A stretch of 64,000 nt of DNA from Stentor coeruleus (Eukaryota > Ciliophora > Heterotrichea > Heterotrichida > Stentoridae), in assembly GCA_001970955.1 (NCBI GenBank), contig MPUH01000124.1, positions 1 through 64,000 of the forward strand. The letters are read 5' to 3'. Of this stretch, positions 43,105 to 52,236 are shown in pieces. A model generated the notes under the pieces. That model saw nothing but the letters and a program-made list of their open reading frames with translations, did no database searches and was not told where the DNA came from. The first letter of the stretch is position 1; every line of letters starts with the position of its first letter. A program made the translations under genes and the position numbers.

Positions 43105-43635
43105 ATGTTTTTTATACTGAATCTTAAAAAGAACTTGCTTGTTACACCTGAATATTTAGGTAAGAAACTGTCCACTCAGTTACTGAATTTACTTAAAAGA
43201 GCTGTTGAAGGATCTTTTAACCCGCGACATGGGTATTTGGTTAAAGTTCTTACTGTGGATAAGTATGGAGAAGGCAAGGTTCAAGATGGATCTGGTGATG
43301 TTCTGTTCCCACTTTCTTACAAAGCTTTGGTATTTATGCCATATAAAGATGAAGTCTTGGATGGGATTGTTACTAATGTTTTACCTGAAGGATTCATGGC
43401 ATCAGTTGGACCCATGAGTTTATTTATTAGTTCACAGAAACTTCCTACAGATTACAGAATTGATATGGAAAATCGTCCTCATCCTCGTTGGACTAATGTT
43501 AATGATAGCACATCACATGTTCAAGTAGGATCTGATGTAAGAGTAAAAATTATTGGCATCAGGATTAATGGAAACGAAATCCTAGGTGTTTGTGACATGA
43601 GTGAAAGTCACTTAGGGCCTATTAAAGTTAGATAA
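43105..43635 (+). CDS. RPB7: RNA polymerase II subunit RPB7, 176 aa
   Basis: Subunit of the RPB4/RPB7 stalk that binds nascent RNA. The N-terminal half has the RNP-like fold (LGKKLSTQLLNLL, GYLVKVLTVDKYGEGKV, YKALVFMPYKDEVLDGIVT). The C-terminal half is an OB/S1 domain (GFMASVGPMSLFIS, SDVRVKIIGIRINGNEI), ending LGPIKVR. It aligns with human RPB7 over its full length (172 aa) and is distinct from RPC8 and RPA43 in GPMS.FIS. Single exon. Confidence 0.95.
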   Translation: MFFILNLKKNLLVTPEYLGKKLSTQLLNLLKRAVEGSFNPRHGYLVKVLTVDKYGEGKVQDGSGDVLFPLSYKALVFMPYKDEVLDGIVTNVLPEGFMASVGPMSLFISSQKLPTDYRIDMENRPHPRWTNVNDSTSHVQVGSDVRVKIIGIRINGNEILGVCDMSESHLGPIKVR

Positions 43636-43713
43636 TACTCAAGTTTATTCAAAATCAATAAAATTCTTAACTCTGGAATGNCCTATTAAAGTTAGATAAT
43701 ACTCAAGTTTATT
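43618..43713. repeat. 32-bp direct repeat flanking an N (probable assembly join)
   Basis: The 32 nt from 43618 (last codons and stop of RPB7, CCTATTAAAGTTAGATAATA...) recur exactly at 43682-43713, immediately after an ambiguous base at 43681. A terminal overlap placed on both sides of an N is typical of two contigs joined without merging. The true spacing between RPB7 and PEX1 may therefore be shorter. Confidence 0.85.
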
Positions 43714-43722
43714 TAGAATATT

Positions 43723-46191
43723 ATGATGAAAATAAAGCACGGGAGCTTTAAAGACTGCCTGCTTCGTGTACCTTTTATCCCAAGTACTAATACAGTTAAA
43801 GTTACAGACCAAGGACGGACCATTTATTTCTACTGCATACGTGGAGGGGATTATTATGAACTATCATCATTATATGCAAAAGCTTTAAATTTGGATGAAG
43901 ACAGACTGGTAACTATTGAAGGAGTTCAGCCCAGACTATTAAAAAAAGTTGAAATTGAGCCAGCAGACGAAGATTCGTGGGATGTTATTTCTTATAACAC
44001 GAGCTTTGTTGAAAATAATTTCTTAGCTCAGATGCGAGCTGTGCAAGTATCTGGGTCTTTTCCATTATGGGTGCATAATATCTGTGTCTGGCTTCGCGTT
44101 GTATCTCTCGATGGTGACTGGGGCCTTCTCCAACTAGACTCTGAAATCCTTGTCAAGCCCAAAGAGCGAAAACGTAAAGTCCCATTCAAAACTCTCCGAG
44201 CTCTCCCTGGCTCTCTCTATCTAACAACAAATTCCTTCCCCGACAACACCATTTTAGCCTGCTCCTTAAACACATGTATCATTCTAGGCATCTGTAAAAA
44301 CGGTGACTGTCCAGAAAATCATATCTCATCAAATCTCCTTCAAAAATTCTCCAAATATAAAATCAGCCAATTACTAACAACCCAAGATAACACCTTGTCT
44401 TTTCTACACAAATTTTCCCTTGAAGTAAAAATTTCTCCAGGAGAATTTTCAGCAAATTGTTCTAGAGAAGATCTTCATGAAATCTCAAAACTATACCCAA
44501 AACTCATGATTTTCAATGGAATGAAATTAGATTTTCAAGATAAAATCATTACTTTTTCACTAAAAACAAATGTTAACCAGCAAGAATGGCTTGGGTTTAT
44601 ATTATTGACGAATTATGCGCTTATAACTTGTAATCCACCTTGCATATTAGCCCCATTACAACAGAAGGTATTGAAGCTTCCATCTTTTATTGAATTAGCT
44701 GAACAAATTGTTGAGAATTCTAATCGGAATGTATTGGTTGTTGTTGAAGGAGCACCTGGAGTTGGAAAATCTTCTGCTGTTGCATTAGGAATACAAGCTT
44801 TTGAAAAGAAACTTATTGCTTCGGTAAAAGTTGAATGCAGAGGGTTTAGTAGAAAAGAGTTTGGAAATAGGATTATTGAAGCTGTAGAAATAGCTGAGGA
44901 AAAAACTCCAGCTGTAGTTGTGGTTGAAGATTTGGATATGTCGTGTGCGAAAGTTGAGGACTTACAGACTGAAGAAGGAAAGCTTAGTTCAAGTCAGAAT
45001 TCTTTATATTTACTGGCAGTTTTGGATAAGTATCGGCAGTCGAAAGATATGATGTTTGTGGTCACATGCAAGCATAAGTCTTGCTTACACCCACTTCTAA
45101 CAACCTCTGGGTACTTTTTCTGCACTTTAGCTATTCCAGCACTTACACTCCCTGACACCTCACTTATTTTCTCCGAATACTTCAACAACCTTTCCATCTC
45201 CTCCTTAACTTCCTACCTCAAAAGCTTTACAGTTTCCGACATTTTTCAATTCTGCCGCCTTTCCCTCCTCCAACTCCAAGGCTCAGAAATAACTAGTGAA
45301 TCACTTAGCCAGTTTCTTAAAACCTACACTCCACAAGCTTTAGAAAAAAAAGACATAACTTCAGCAATAAAATGGTCAGACATAGGTGGAATGTTTTCAT
45401 CCAAACAAAAAATCGAAGAAGCATTCAAATTTCCTGTAAAATACAGTGACCTCTATTCAACTTACCCTCTCAAGCTTCGATCAGGAATGCTACTTTTTGG
45501 TCCACCAGGTTGCGGGAAGACTCTTATCGCCTCAGCAATTCCAGAAATGTGTGAAATGACAATGATAACAGTAAAAGGCCCAGAACTACTTAATAAATAT
45601 ATAGGTGCATCAGAACAATCTGTAAGAGAAGTTTTTGATAGAGCTAAAAGGGTTAAACCTTGTGCTATAGTATTTGATGAATTTGAAGCTATTGTCCCTA
45701 AAAGAGGTTCTGGAAGTACTGCAGTGACTGATAGGATTGTAAACCAATTTTTATGTGAATTAGATGGTGTAGAATCTAGAGGGAATGTTTATGTTATTGC
45801 TGTATCTTCAAGACCTGAACTTATTGATCCTGCTTTATTAAGACCAGGTCGTCTTGATTTTCATGTTTACTGTGGTTTTCCGAATGAACTGGAAAGAGCT
45901 GATATTTTTAGGATTATGTGTGGGAAGATATCAGTGCAGGGGGATTTTTATAGGGCTGGAAATGCAACGAATGGGTTTACAGCAGCAGATATACAGGGAG
46001 TGATGAATAATTTACAGATTGGAATGGCCCATGGGAAGTTTGAGAATATCACTGAGGAACTTATTTTGTTGGAGATTGAGAAATCCAAGCCATCTTTTTC
46101 GAAGAGTCAGATTGAGGAGTATGAAGAAAGGTTTAGGAATTTTGTACACAAAAAAGTGCAGGAGGTAGGAAAAAGATTGGCTTTGATATAA
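43723..46191 (+). CDS. PEX1: Peroxisome biogenesis AAA ATPase PEX1, 822 aa
   Basis: With PEX6 it pulls ubiquitinated PEX5 out of the peroxisome membrane. The N-terminal domain starts with the FKDCLLRVP motif of PEX1. D1 has Walker A GAPGVGKS at 343-350 and a Walker B-like VVVVEDLD at 398-405. D2 has Walker A GPPGCGKT at 593-600, VKGPELLNKYIGASEQSVREVF, Walker B IVFDEFEA at 649-656, and SRPELIDPALLRPGRLD with the arginine fingers. The D2 wording is specific for PEX1 rather than PEX6 or CDC48. It is shorter than yeast or human PEX1, mainly in the N-terminal part. It implies functional peroxisomes. Confidence 0.95.
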   Translation: MMKIKHGSFKDCLLRVPFIPSTNTVKVTDQGRTIYFYCIRGGDYYELSSLYAKALNLDEDRLVTIEGVQPRLLKKVEIEPADEDSWDVISYNTSFVENNFLAQMRAVQVSGSFPLWVHNICVWLRVVSLDGDWGLLQLDSEILVKPKERKRKVPFKTLRALPGSLYLTTNSFPDNTILACSLNTCIILGICKNGDCPENHISSNLLQKFSKYKISQLLTTQDNTLSFLHKFSLEVKISPGEFSANCSREDLHEISKLYPKLMIFNGMKLDFQDKIITFSLKTNVNQQEWLGFILLTNYALITCNPPCILAPLQQKVLKLPSFIELAEQIVENSNRNVLVVVEGAPGVGKSSAVALGIQAFEKKLIASVKVECRGFSRKEFGNRIIEAVEIAEEKTPAVVVVEDLDMSCAKVEDLQTEEGKLSSSQNSLYLLAVLDKYRQSKDMMFVVTCKHKSCLHPLLTTSGYFFCTLAIPALTLPDTSLIFSEYFNNLSISSLTSYLKSFTVSDIFQFCRLSLLQLQGSEITSESLSQFLKTYTPQALEKKDITSAIKWSDIGGMFSSKQKIEEAFKFPVKYSDLYSTYPLKLRSGMLLFGPPGCGKTLIASAIPEMCEMTMITVKGPELLNKYIGASEQSVREVFDRAKRVKPCAIVFDEFEAIVPKRGSGSTAVTDRIVNQFLCELDGVESRGNVYVIAVSSRPELIDPALLRPGRLDFHVYCGFPNELERADIFRIMCGKISVQGDFYRAGNATNGFTAADIQGVMNNLQIGMAHGKFENITEELILLEIEKSKPSFSKSQIEEYEERFRNFVHKKVQEVGKRLALI

Positions 46192-46452
46192 ATTTATATA
46201 GGATTTAGGACTTAAAATGAGTGCTTTGGTAGTATAGAGTATTTTTTTTATATATCATATAAAGAAACACAGATATTATATGTTAATTATAGTTATTTAT
46301 AGTTATTTATATAATATTTATATATCAAAAATTATATAAATCTTTATGCTATCCATAAGCCAAACAATATCCACAGCTGTTTTTTAAATCTAAAATTGCC
46401 CTTACATCACATTCAAAGTCTAATCTTATTATTTTTCTATATATCTTACTTA

Positions 46453-46884
46453 TTAATCCTTTTTCTCCTGTCCCTCAACTTCTGATGATGACGACTCTTC
46501 ATCATCCTCTTCTTCACTACTCGGATTATTCTCATATCTATATTCCCCTACCTCATCTTCTTCCTCACTTTCCTCCTCATCTTCATCCTCTTCATCTTCT
46601 TCTTCACCCATTTCCCTCCTTTTATTCTCTTCTTCCTCAATCTCCTTCTGTTCCTGTTCAATATCTTTTTTTTCTTAATATCCCTTACTCTTATCTATAG
46701 TCCGCGGCAACAATGCTTTAATCTGTAGCACCTTCTCATTCTTCGGATCCTTAGCCAAAACTACCTAAAACTTACTTTCATCAGCAATCCTAAGCGCTTG
46801 TTCAAATTCCTTTTCCTGCAAATACAATATCATCTACATATCAAATACCTGCATCATACTCTCCATCACATCACCTGTACTCAT
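46453..46884 (-). CDS. Acidic TPR-like protein (ERICH2-like), 128 aa, three 15-nt introns
   Basis: Hidden by introns. Exons (minus strand) are 46849-46884, 46776-46833, 46689-46760 and 46453-46673. The introns are GTATTTGATATGTAG, GTAAGTTTTAGGTAG and GTAAGGGATATTAAG, all 15 nt, and each removal restores the frame. The N-terminal half is one TPR-like helix pair (LYLQEKEFEQALRIADEIL, then DPKNEKVLQIKALLP). The C-terminal half is almost pure Glu/Asp, ending EGQEKKD. A short TPR-like unit followed by a Glu-rich tail recalls glutamate-rich protein 2, known from ciliated cells; that identity is tentative. The coding structure itself is well supported. Confidence 0.8.
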
Positions 46885-46912
46885 ATTAATATTTTACTAA
46901 AATACTCTAATC

Positions 46913-47818
46913 TTAGAATTTAAGGTACTTATCTTCTGCAGTTTTAAGCTCAGGCTGGTTCTGCAGTCTGAAAATTTCTTGAACCGACACACATCTATCA
47001 TTAACTGGTACTAAGCTCTCATTGTCATGTATAAGTTTTGTTGTCTCTTGCATTGCTTTGACTGAAGATCTTATGTTGTGATTAGCCCAAATAACCATAG
47101 AAACACCCCATTTCCTAAACTCATCAGTAGGGGTTTTATAGTATTTAGTAGGAACAATAACTACAGGGAGTTTGTTGTTCCAAGCTTTCATGAAGCTTTC
47201 AATTTCAGAGGAGTCACTTTTTTTACTGTGCATGAGAATAGCATCAGCTCCAGCATCTTTGTAAGCTTCAGCACGTTTTAAAGCTTCATCCAAGCCCCAT
47301 CCTGCAATAAAAGCTTCAACTCTGGCGACTACAACAAAGTCTGGGTCTTTGGCTGTATCTTTGCAAGCTGTGATTTTCTTTGCGAACTCTGGGATATTAG
47401 CTAAAGTTTGTTTGGCTCCATCAAGTAAAGAGTTGGTTTTTGGGAATAATTTGTCTTCTAAGCATACACCTGCTATACCACGTTGTTCTAGTTTTGTGAC
47501 TAATCTTCGGGCATTATTGAAATTACCATATCCAGTATCTCCATCTAAAAGAATTGGGATTTTTGTTCTATCTGACATGAATTCTAAGACTTCAAGAACT
47601 TGAGTATAAGAAGCCTCATTACTATCTCTAACACCTAATTGGGCTGATATTGATAAACCACTGCCCCAGATTCCTTTAAATCCTGCTTCTTCGACAATAA
47701 CAGCACTTAACCCGTTATGAGCTTCCATGATGAATTCTAAGTTCCCATTTGTGAGCATTTCTTTTAACTGAGTGGTCTTTTTTTTGCTGGCGAAGCTACG
47801 TATAACTCTTCCTAACAT
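46913..47818 (-). CDS. Phosphoenolpyruvate phosphomutase (PEP mutase), 301 aa
   Basis: Converts PEP to phosphonopyruvate, the first step to 2-aminoethylphosphonate (ciliatine) and phosphonolipids. Isocitrate-lyase superfamily barrel. Active-site residues known from Mytilus PEP mutase are all in place with a constant offset of seven: S53, L55, D65, D92, D94, E121, K127, N129, R166 and H197. The gate motif is [10 protein letters not shown], and Asn129 favours mutase over phosphonopyruvate hydrolase. The N-terminus [14 protein letters not shown] looks like a short mitochondrial presequence. Full length. It lies head-to-tail behind the acidic protein gene on the same strand. Confidence 0.95.
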   Translation of the reverse strand: MLGRVIRSFASKKKTTQLKEMLTNGNLEFIMEAHNGLSAVIVEEAGFKGIWGSGLSISAQLGVRDSNEASYTQVLEVLEFMSDRTKIPILLDGDTGYGNFNNARRLVTKLEQRGIAGVCLEDKLFPKTNSLLDGAKQTLANIPEFAKKITACKDTAKDPDFVVVARVEAFIAGWGLDEALKRAEAYKDAGADAILMHSKKSDSSEIESFMKAWNNKLPVVIVPTKYYKTPTDEFRKWGVSMVIWANHNIRSSVKAMQETTKLIHDNESLVPVNDRCVSVQEIFRLQNQPELKTAEDKYLKF

Positions 47819-48520
47819 TTTTAACCACTATTTATTAGAAAATGATTAGATATGGGATGAAGATAGATGGAGTTATTAGGAAAGATTAAGGAAATGATAG
47901 GGGAAAAAGGAGAGTTGAAGAATTTTAAAGGTGGGGGTTTGGAAGATGGGGTTTGAGGATTGCTTTTGCTGAAAATGTATGTTAAAAGATAAGATTTTGC
48001 CATTTTGATTAAGAATTATTGGGTAAAAGAAGTTAGAATTTGGAATATGAAAGAGATTTGGTTGATGAGATTGCATGAATAGGTAGCTTGGATTGAAACT
48101 TTATGGGCATGAAGAATAATTTTAAGTAGGAAATATAATGATAATGCTTACAAAATATAATCAGGAAGCTTGCAGAATGAAATTATAAATGCTAAGTTTT
48201 AAGTTGATATAATTTTATAATATGATGATAACACTGGGTATAATATTTAAAGTTATTAATATAATTAATAATTTATTTATGTATATTAGTAAGTTTCTAT
48301 ATGAAAATAGGTTTACTTATATATCATAAATCTGTATTAAAAGATCTAACAAATATGGATTATATTTCTTTTCAGAAAATCCTAAAGACTAAAATCAAAG
48401 AACTTATACTAAAAAGTATTCAAAATCCATGTAAATCCCTCGTTCAAAATTTTTATAATCTTCCCAATTTTTGCTCAAAAAATCCACTAAATTTCATCTA
48501 CACAAATTAGCTTATATTAA
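47819..48520. other. Divergent spacer, no supported gene
   Basis: Purine-rich on the plus strand near 47830-48060, then AT-rich. A 69-codon frame at 48301-48510 ends 10 nt before the next ATG; its composition is AT-driven and it is not called. It contains the promoters of two divergent genes. Confidence 0.5.
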
Positions 48521-49177
48521 ATGGACTCTTCAAAGCGCATGAGTAGTAACGCAATCTCTGATGACTGTCCTACTTATTTCAAATCTAATCATTACATTGA
48601 CATAAAGAAAAATCCCTCCCATTCAATAGGCAAGAGAATTTTCCCAATCCAACCCGCATCCAATCTCATATCCCCAAAACCTGAAAAAAACCACAGCTAC
48701 TTTCGCATGCCTGCCCCTACAGACCAAGATCTCGATAGTATAAAACTCTCAATCCACCCAGACATAACCCGTGGTTACAAAAACTCTTTACGTTATCAAT
48801 CAAACCATTACAAATCCTTTTTTGAAAAGATCGAAAACGAAGGTTTTAAACGTTTGACTACAGAAATCACATCGTTACAAAAAATGCCCAAAATCCTCAG
48901 GACCTTAAAAGCTGATACAACTTCTCGCCAAAAAGCTAAATCCTTAAACACTTATAAAGGTGAAACATATAAAAACCCCCGGCCTTCGGAATTGAATTTT
49001 ATATTAGAAGCAACTTTAGCTGGAGCTAAAAAGAAAAATTTACCTAAGATTGAAAATGAGTTTTCTTCAGTCTCAGAAATCGAAGTTTTTGAAAAGAAGC
49101 TTAGGGAACAGACTTTTGATAGAACTAGAAATGTTTATGAACGATATGATACTAAGAAAAAAATACTAAGTTATTAG
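48521..49177 (+). CDS. Hypothetical basic protein, 218 aa
   Basis: Not recognised. Basic, with a Pro/Ser-rich N-terminal half (FRMPAPTDQDLDSIKLSIHP) and a helical middle (YKSFFEKIENEGFKRLTTEI). A C-terminal segment (ELNFILEATLAGAKKKNLPK) may be a conserved peptide, and a Lys/Glu-rich tail follows. No membrane segment. It is 44 nt upstream of the glutaredoxin gene on the same strand. Confidence 0.7.
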   Translation: MDSSKRMSSNAISDDCPTYFKSNHYIDIKKNPSHSIGKRIFPIQPASNLISPKPEKNHSYFRMPAPTDQDLDSIKLSIHPDITRGYKNSLRYQSNHYKSFFEKIENEGFKRLTTEITSLQKMPKILRTLKADTTSRQKAKSLNTYKGETYKNPRPSELNFILEATLAGAKKKNLPKIENEFSSVSEIEVFEKKLREQTFDRTRNVYERYDTKKKILSY

Positions 49178-49221
49178 GTATTATAATAGGTAAGCTTTTT
49201 ATATAAACTTTATAGTAATAA

Positions 49222-49569
49222 ATGGGTGCTAAAGCTCCTTCTCCATATAGGCCGGTTGTGGAAAAGCAGATAAAATTGTATCCTGTGCTGATTTATGGTA
49301 CGACTTATTGTTTTTGGTGTGTGAAAGCTCAACAACTATTTGAGATGATGAAAGTTGGTCATCATGTTATTCATTTAGATAAAGATCCTAATGGAGAAGA
49401 ACTTTCTATAGCTTTATATGAAATAACTGGCCAAAATACTGTTCCTTATATATTTTTAGGAGGGAAATACCTTGGAGGATTTTCCCAGCTGACTCAAGGA
49501 CTTAAGTCTGGAAGTGTTCAAGATGAATTTAGGAGACTTAATATTTTATTTGAAGACTTTTCTTTTTAG
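49222..49569 (+). CDS. Glutaredoxin, dithiol type, 115 aa
   Basis: Glutathione-dependent thiol-disulfide oxidoreductase. Thioredoxin fold: PVLIYGTTYCFWCVKA with active-site Cys30 and Cys33, the cis-proline motif TVPYIF at 73-78 and the GSH-binding GGFSQL at 85-90. The active site is CFWC in place of the usual CPYC; Phe-Trp between the cysteines is uncommon. Length fits cytosolic glutaredoxins. No clear targeting peptide. It converges with the small membrane protein gene, only 17 nt away. Confidence 0.93.
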   Translation: MGAKAPSPYRPVVEKQIKLYPVLIYGTTYCFWCVKAQQLFEMMKVGHHVIHLDKDPNGEELSIALYEITGQNTVPYIFLGGKYLGGFSQLTQGLKSGSVQDEFRRLNILFEDFSF

Positions 49570-49586
49570 ACTCCTAATATCAAGAC

Positions 49587-50078
49587 TTAATTACTTTTTT
49601 TAATCCCACTTTCTATAAGTTTATTTAGCTCTTCACCTATTTTGCTTTCTACTTCAATTCCTTGATTTGCTGTTGTTTCACCAGCTGCTTTTACTGTGTG
49701 CTTGTTGATACTTTTGAGCTTGGTTTTGAAACCTTGGATTCTTTCAGGTAGGCTGTCGATAATTTCGTCTGTTTTCTCATCGTAATATTTACCAAATTTA
49801 TCCCAATATTCCATAGCAGCAGGAAAGTTGATATGATAATACCTATCCCATTCAACATCATAACTAAGTCTGGTGCAGAAATAAACGCAATACCCTCCAA
49901 TCAAATACCAAATCACTGCAACACTAGAGCTTGATAAAACAGATTGCCCAGGTCTAATCACAGTATCTTCATCTATAGGATGGTTAGGGTTGTCCATTTC
50001 AGTCTGTAAATAATCATATACAAGCGGTGTACTTTTAGGCTTAATCCCTCTAAGCCACTTATTCAATCCTCTCAACAT
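49587..50078 (-). CDS. Single-pass membrane protein, possibly mitochondrial, 163 aa
   Basis: Family not recognised. The N-terminus MLRGLNKWLRGIK is basic and amphipathic, as in mitochondrial presequences. One membrane helix lies at about 50-70 (SVAVIWYLIGGYCVYF), followed by a helical soluble part (FPAAMEYWDKFGKYYDEKTD). The shape recalls small ciliate-specific subunits of respiratory complexes, but that is only an inference. Confidence 0.72.
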   Translation of the reverse strand: MLRGLNKWLRGIKPKSTPLVYDYLQTEMDNPNHPIDEDTVIRPGQSVLSSSSVAVIWYLIGGYCVYFCTRLSYDVEWDRYYHINFPAAMEYWDKFGKYYDEKTDEIIDSLPERIQGFKTKLKSINKHTVKAAGETTANQGIEVESKIGEELNKLIESGIKKSN

Positions 50079-50363
50079 AATATAATCTTACTCTCCATAA
50101 TAAATGAATTCTGTAAACAGACCAGAGTATTCTTTACCCATCCTAGTTAGAAATTTTTTACTTCGAGGAAAGTATTTGAAAAAGCAGTAAAGCTTGATGT
50201 GTATTCACATTATGAGGTTTTTTATAAGTTTAAGTATGAGAGAGTGAGGTGATTTTTATACAAAAACTTGATACAATAAATGAATCAGACAATATACAAA
50301 ACTGAAATGACTTACTTTGATTTTTTTAACTTGAAAGTCCCTCCAATAGCACAAGTGTTGTGA

Positions 50364-50750
50364 ATCTTTATCGAGCTTTGTATAAAAAACCCATCAATAG
50401 ATAAACCTGAACTCATATGGAAAAACTATATGGGGAAAATACTAGAATTTGAAAATCAATTAAAAGTTCAAGATCTTTATATAAAGTTTCTAGAAATAAT
50501 AAGCACTTAAAATATGGATTTCATATGCGAAAATTTAAGTTTCCATAACTGTATAGAAAATCAAGAGAAGTTATGAGAAAAGATGAAATTTCTTTAAAAA
50601 TAGTCAAAATAAAGAAGACTAAGCTTTGCTCCTTGATGTTTGACTAAAGATTGATATTGGCGATTATGAGGGTGATAAAAATATCAAGGAAAAACAGACG
50701 AAGAAAGTGAAAAAGTGGTTTGAAGGGTTTTGGGTTATATATTTTTGATA
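50364..50750 (+). pseudogene. Possible decayed coiled-coil gene
   Basis: A 49-codon open stretch at 50364-50510 reads LCIKNPSIDKPELIWKNYM, then a helical part ending QDLYIKFLEIIST. It continues in the same frame after a stop (NMDFICENLSFHNC). Another coding-like run near 50650-50745 (DIGDYEGDKNIKEKQTKKVK) lies in another frame. No ATG-led intact gene and no 15-nt introns explain it. Family unknown. Confidence 0.35.
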
Positions 50751-50838
50751 AATAGAAGGAAGGTAAATGATTGAAAATATTTGAAATAGCTCAAGCAAGT
50801 GGAGAAATTAAAAATTAGGCCAATAAGTTTATTTATAA

Positions 50839-51558
50839 ATGGGACAAAGGTGGCAATGCAGAAGAATAAGCCCTTATGATCTGATGCCTGACAGAGAAAT
50901 GATTAGTTGTTTTAGTACAAAAACAGATGAAAAGTTAAATATTCATAGAAGTTTTAAGTCACAAAAAGCGAAATCCCGTAAGAGAATTATGTATAAAAAT
51001 ACTCCAGCATCACAAATTAAAGACTGCAAAGTCGTTAAATATCACAGACCAAGGTTTACTAAAGACTTACCTGACCCAGTTCAACTACCGATTCTAAGAA
51101 AGAGCACAAGTCCTAAACCTTTAAGACAATCTCCTAATATTTTAACTGAAGAAATATTAGAAAACCTTATCCGCAAAAGAAAAGCTCTTATTCTACCTTC
51201 TTTAAACAATTTAAAAACCTCAAAAGAAAACATAAAAGAAAGCTTTCTAAGATCAAAATCAGTTGCTAGCCAGGATCAGGTTTTCAAAGAAAAAACTTTG
51301 TTTCAAAATGTTAAACAAGATATAAAAAACCAATCATATGATGTTGAATCAGAAATGGCATATTGGCAAAAACAACCTATTAGAAAATGGTATAAAAGAA
51401 GCAATATGATTGCTATGAAAAAAAAATCTAAGATCAAGATTAAACAGCAAGTTAAACAAGAAATTGAGAAAGAAAATAATGATGTTAAAAAGAAAAAATA
51501 CAATATTAATGGTTTGCTAGATATGTATAAAGAAGAGATATTAGGTTGGGGATATTAA
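50839..51558 (+). CDS. Hypothetical strongly basic protein, 239 aa
   Basis: Not recognised. Very Lys/Arg-rich (KSQKAKSRKRIMYK, KKKSKIKIKQQVKQEIEKEN), with a short aromatic motif near the N-terminus (RWQCRRISPYDLMPDRE) and LLDMYKEEILGWGY at the end. Probably disordered. Could bind nucleic acid or microtubules; there is no direct evidence for either. Confidence 0.72.
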   Translation: MGQRWQCRRISPYDLMPDREMISCFSTKTDEKLNIHRSFKSQKAKSRKRIMYKNTPASQIKDCKVVKYHRPRFTKDLPDPVQLPILRKSTSPKPLRQSPNILTEEILENLIRKRKALILPSLNNLKTSKENIKESFLRSKSVASQDQVFKEKTLFQNVKQDIKNQSYDVESEMAYWQKQPIRKWYKRSNMIAMKKKSKIKIKQQVKQEIEKENNDVKKKKYNINGLLDMYKEEILGWGY

Positions 51559-51907
51559 CTACATTGCAGTTTTGTAGTATTGAAGAATATATTTAAACTT
51601 TAGTTTTTATACTTTGCCATATTCTTTATAGAAAAAAATCGTAATTATCATTTTCTTACGAAATTCTCATAGTTTTTATAAATAAAATCATATACATGCT
51701 ATAGTAAATATCAAGTATTTAACTATGAATATCAAATACACAAAATAATATACTAAAATACTTAAAAAACCCTTAAAATCATCATAATTTTCTATTAGCC
51801 TATCTTTAAGTTAATTAAAATCCATTTCCCACCATAATATCCACAACATTACTATAAAAAGCCAAACTCCACTACTTAATTTAGTATAATCCACATATTA
51901 AAGCTTA
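51559..51907. other. Convergent AT-rich spacer
   Basis: Between the basic-protein gene and the small coiled-coil gene. No open frame, RNA gene or repeat is supported. Confidence 0.5.
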
Positions 51908-52132
51908 TTACCTTCTGTTTATCCCATCAAGTCCTGCAATCTCATATTCTCTTAATAGCTTCTGGTAATTGTAAGACCTCTTTCTTTCAATTGCGGTAGG
52001 ACTTGGAATCTCATTATACAACTCCTTCACTTCCTCAATCTGATCAGCAATTTTTTCAATAGTCAAGTTGAATTCCACGTAATAATCTCCAAAGTCTTTA
52101 AGATTGACCTCACTTCCTGATCCATCCGACAT
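51908..52132 (-). CDS. Small coiled-coil protein, 74 aa
   Basis: Short acidic protein: MSDGSGSEVNLKDFGDYYVE, then a helix (LTIEKIADQIEEVKELYNEI), a SPTAIERKRSYNYQKLLREY segment and the ending LDGINRR. The composition is clearly protein-like and the frame is closed by TAA. No family is recognised. It is divergent from the broken gene starting about 105 nt away. Confidence 0.65.
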   Translation of the reverse strand: MSDGSGSEVNLKDFGDYYVEFNLTIEKIADQIEEVKELYNEIPSPTAIERKRSYNYQKLLREYEIAGLDGINRR

Positions 52133-52236
52133 AGTTTTATAATACTTTAATATAAAAATTTAAGGACAACACCCCAACACTTAATACAGAAGTTAAAATC
52201 TGTGGAAAAAGGTCTTAATCAATCATCATATAAAAA

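Noticed and set aside
46485-46700. Plus-strand His/Pro/Leu-rich 71-codon frame
   Set aside because: Antisense of the acidic tail of the minus-strand four-exon gene.
48301-48510. 69-codon frame upstream of 48521
   Set aside because: AT-driven composition; ends 10 nt before a better-supported start.
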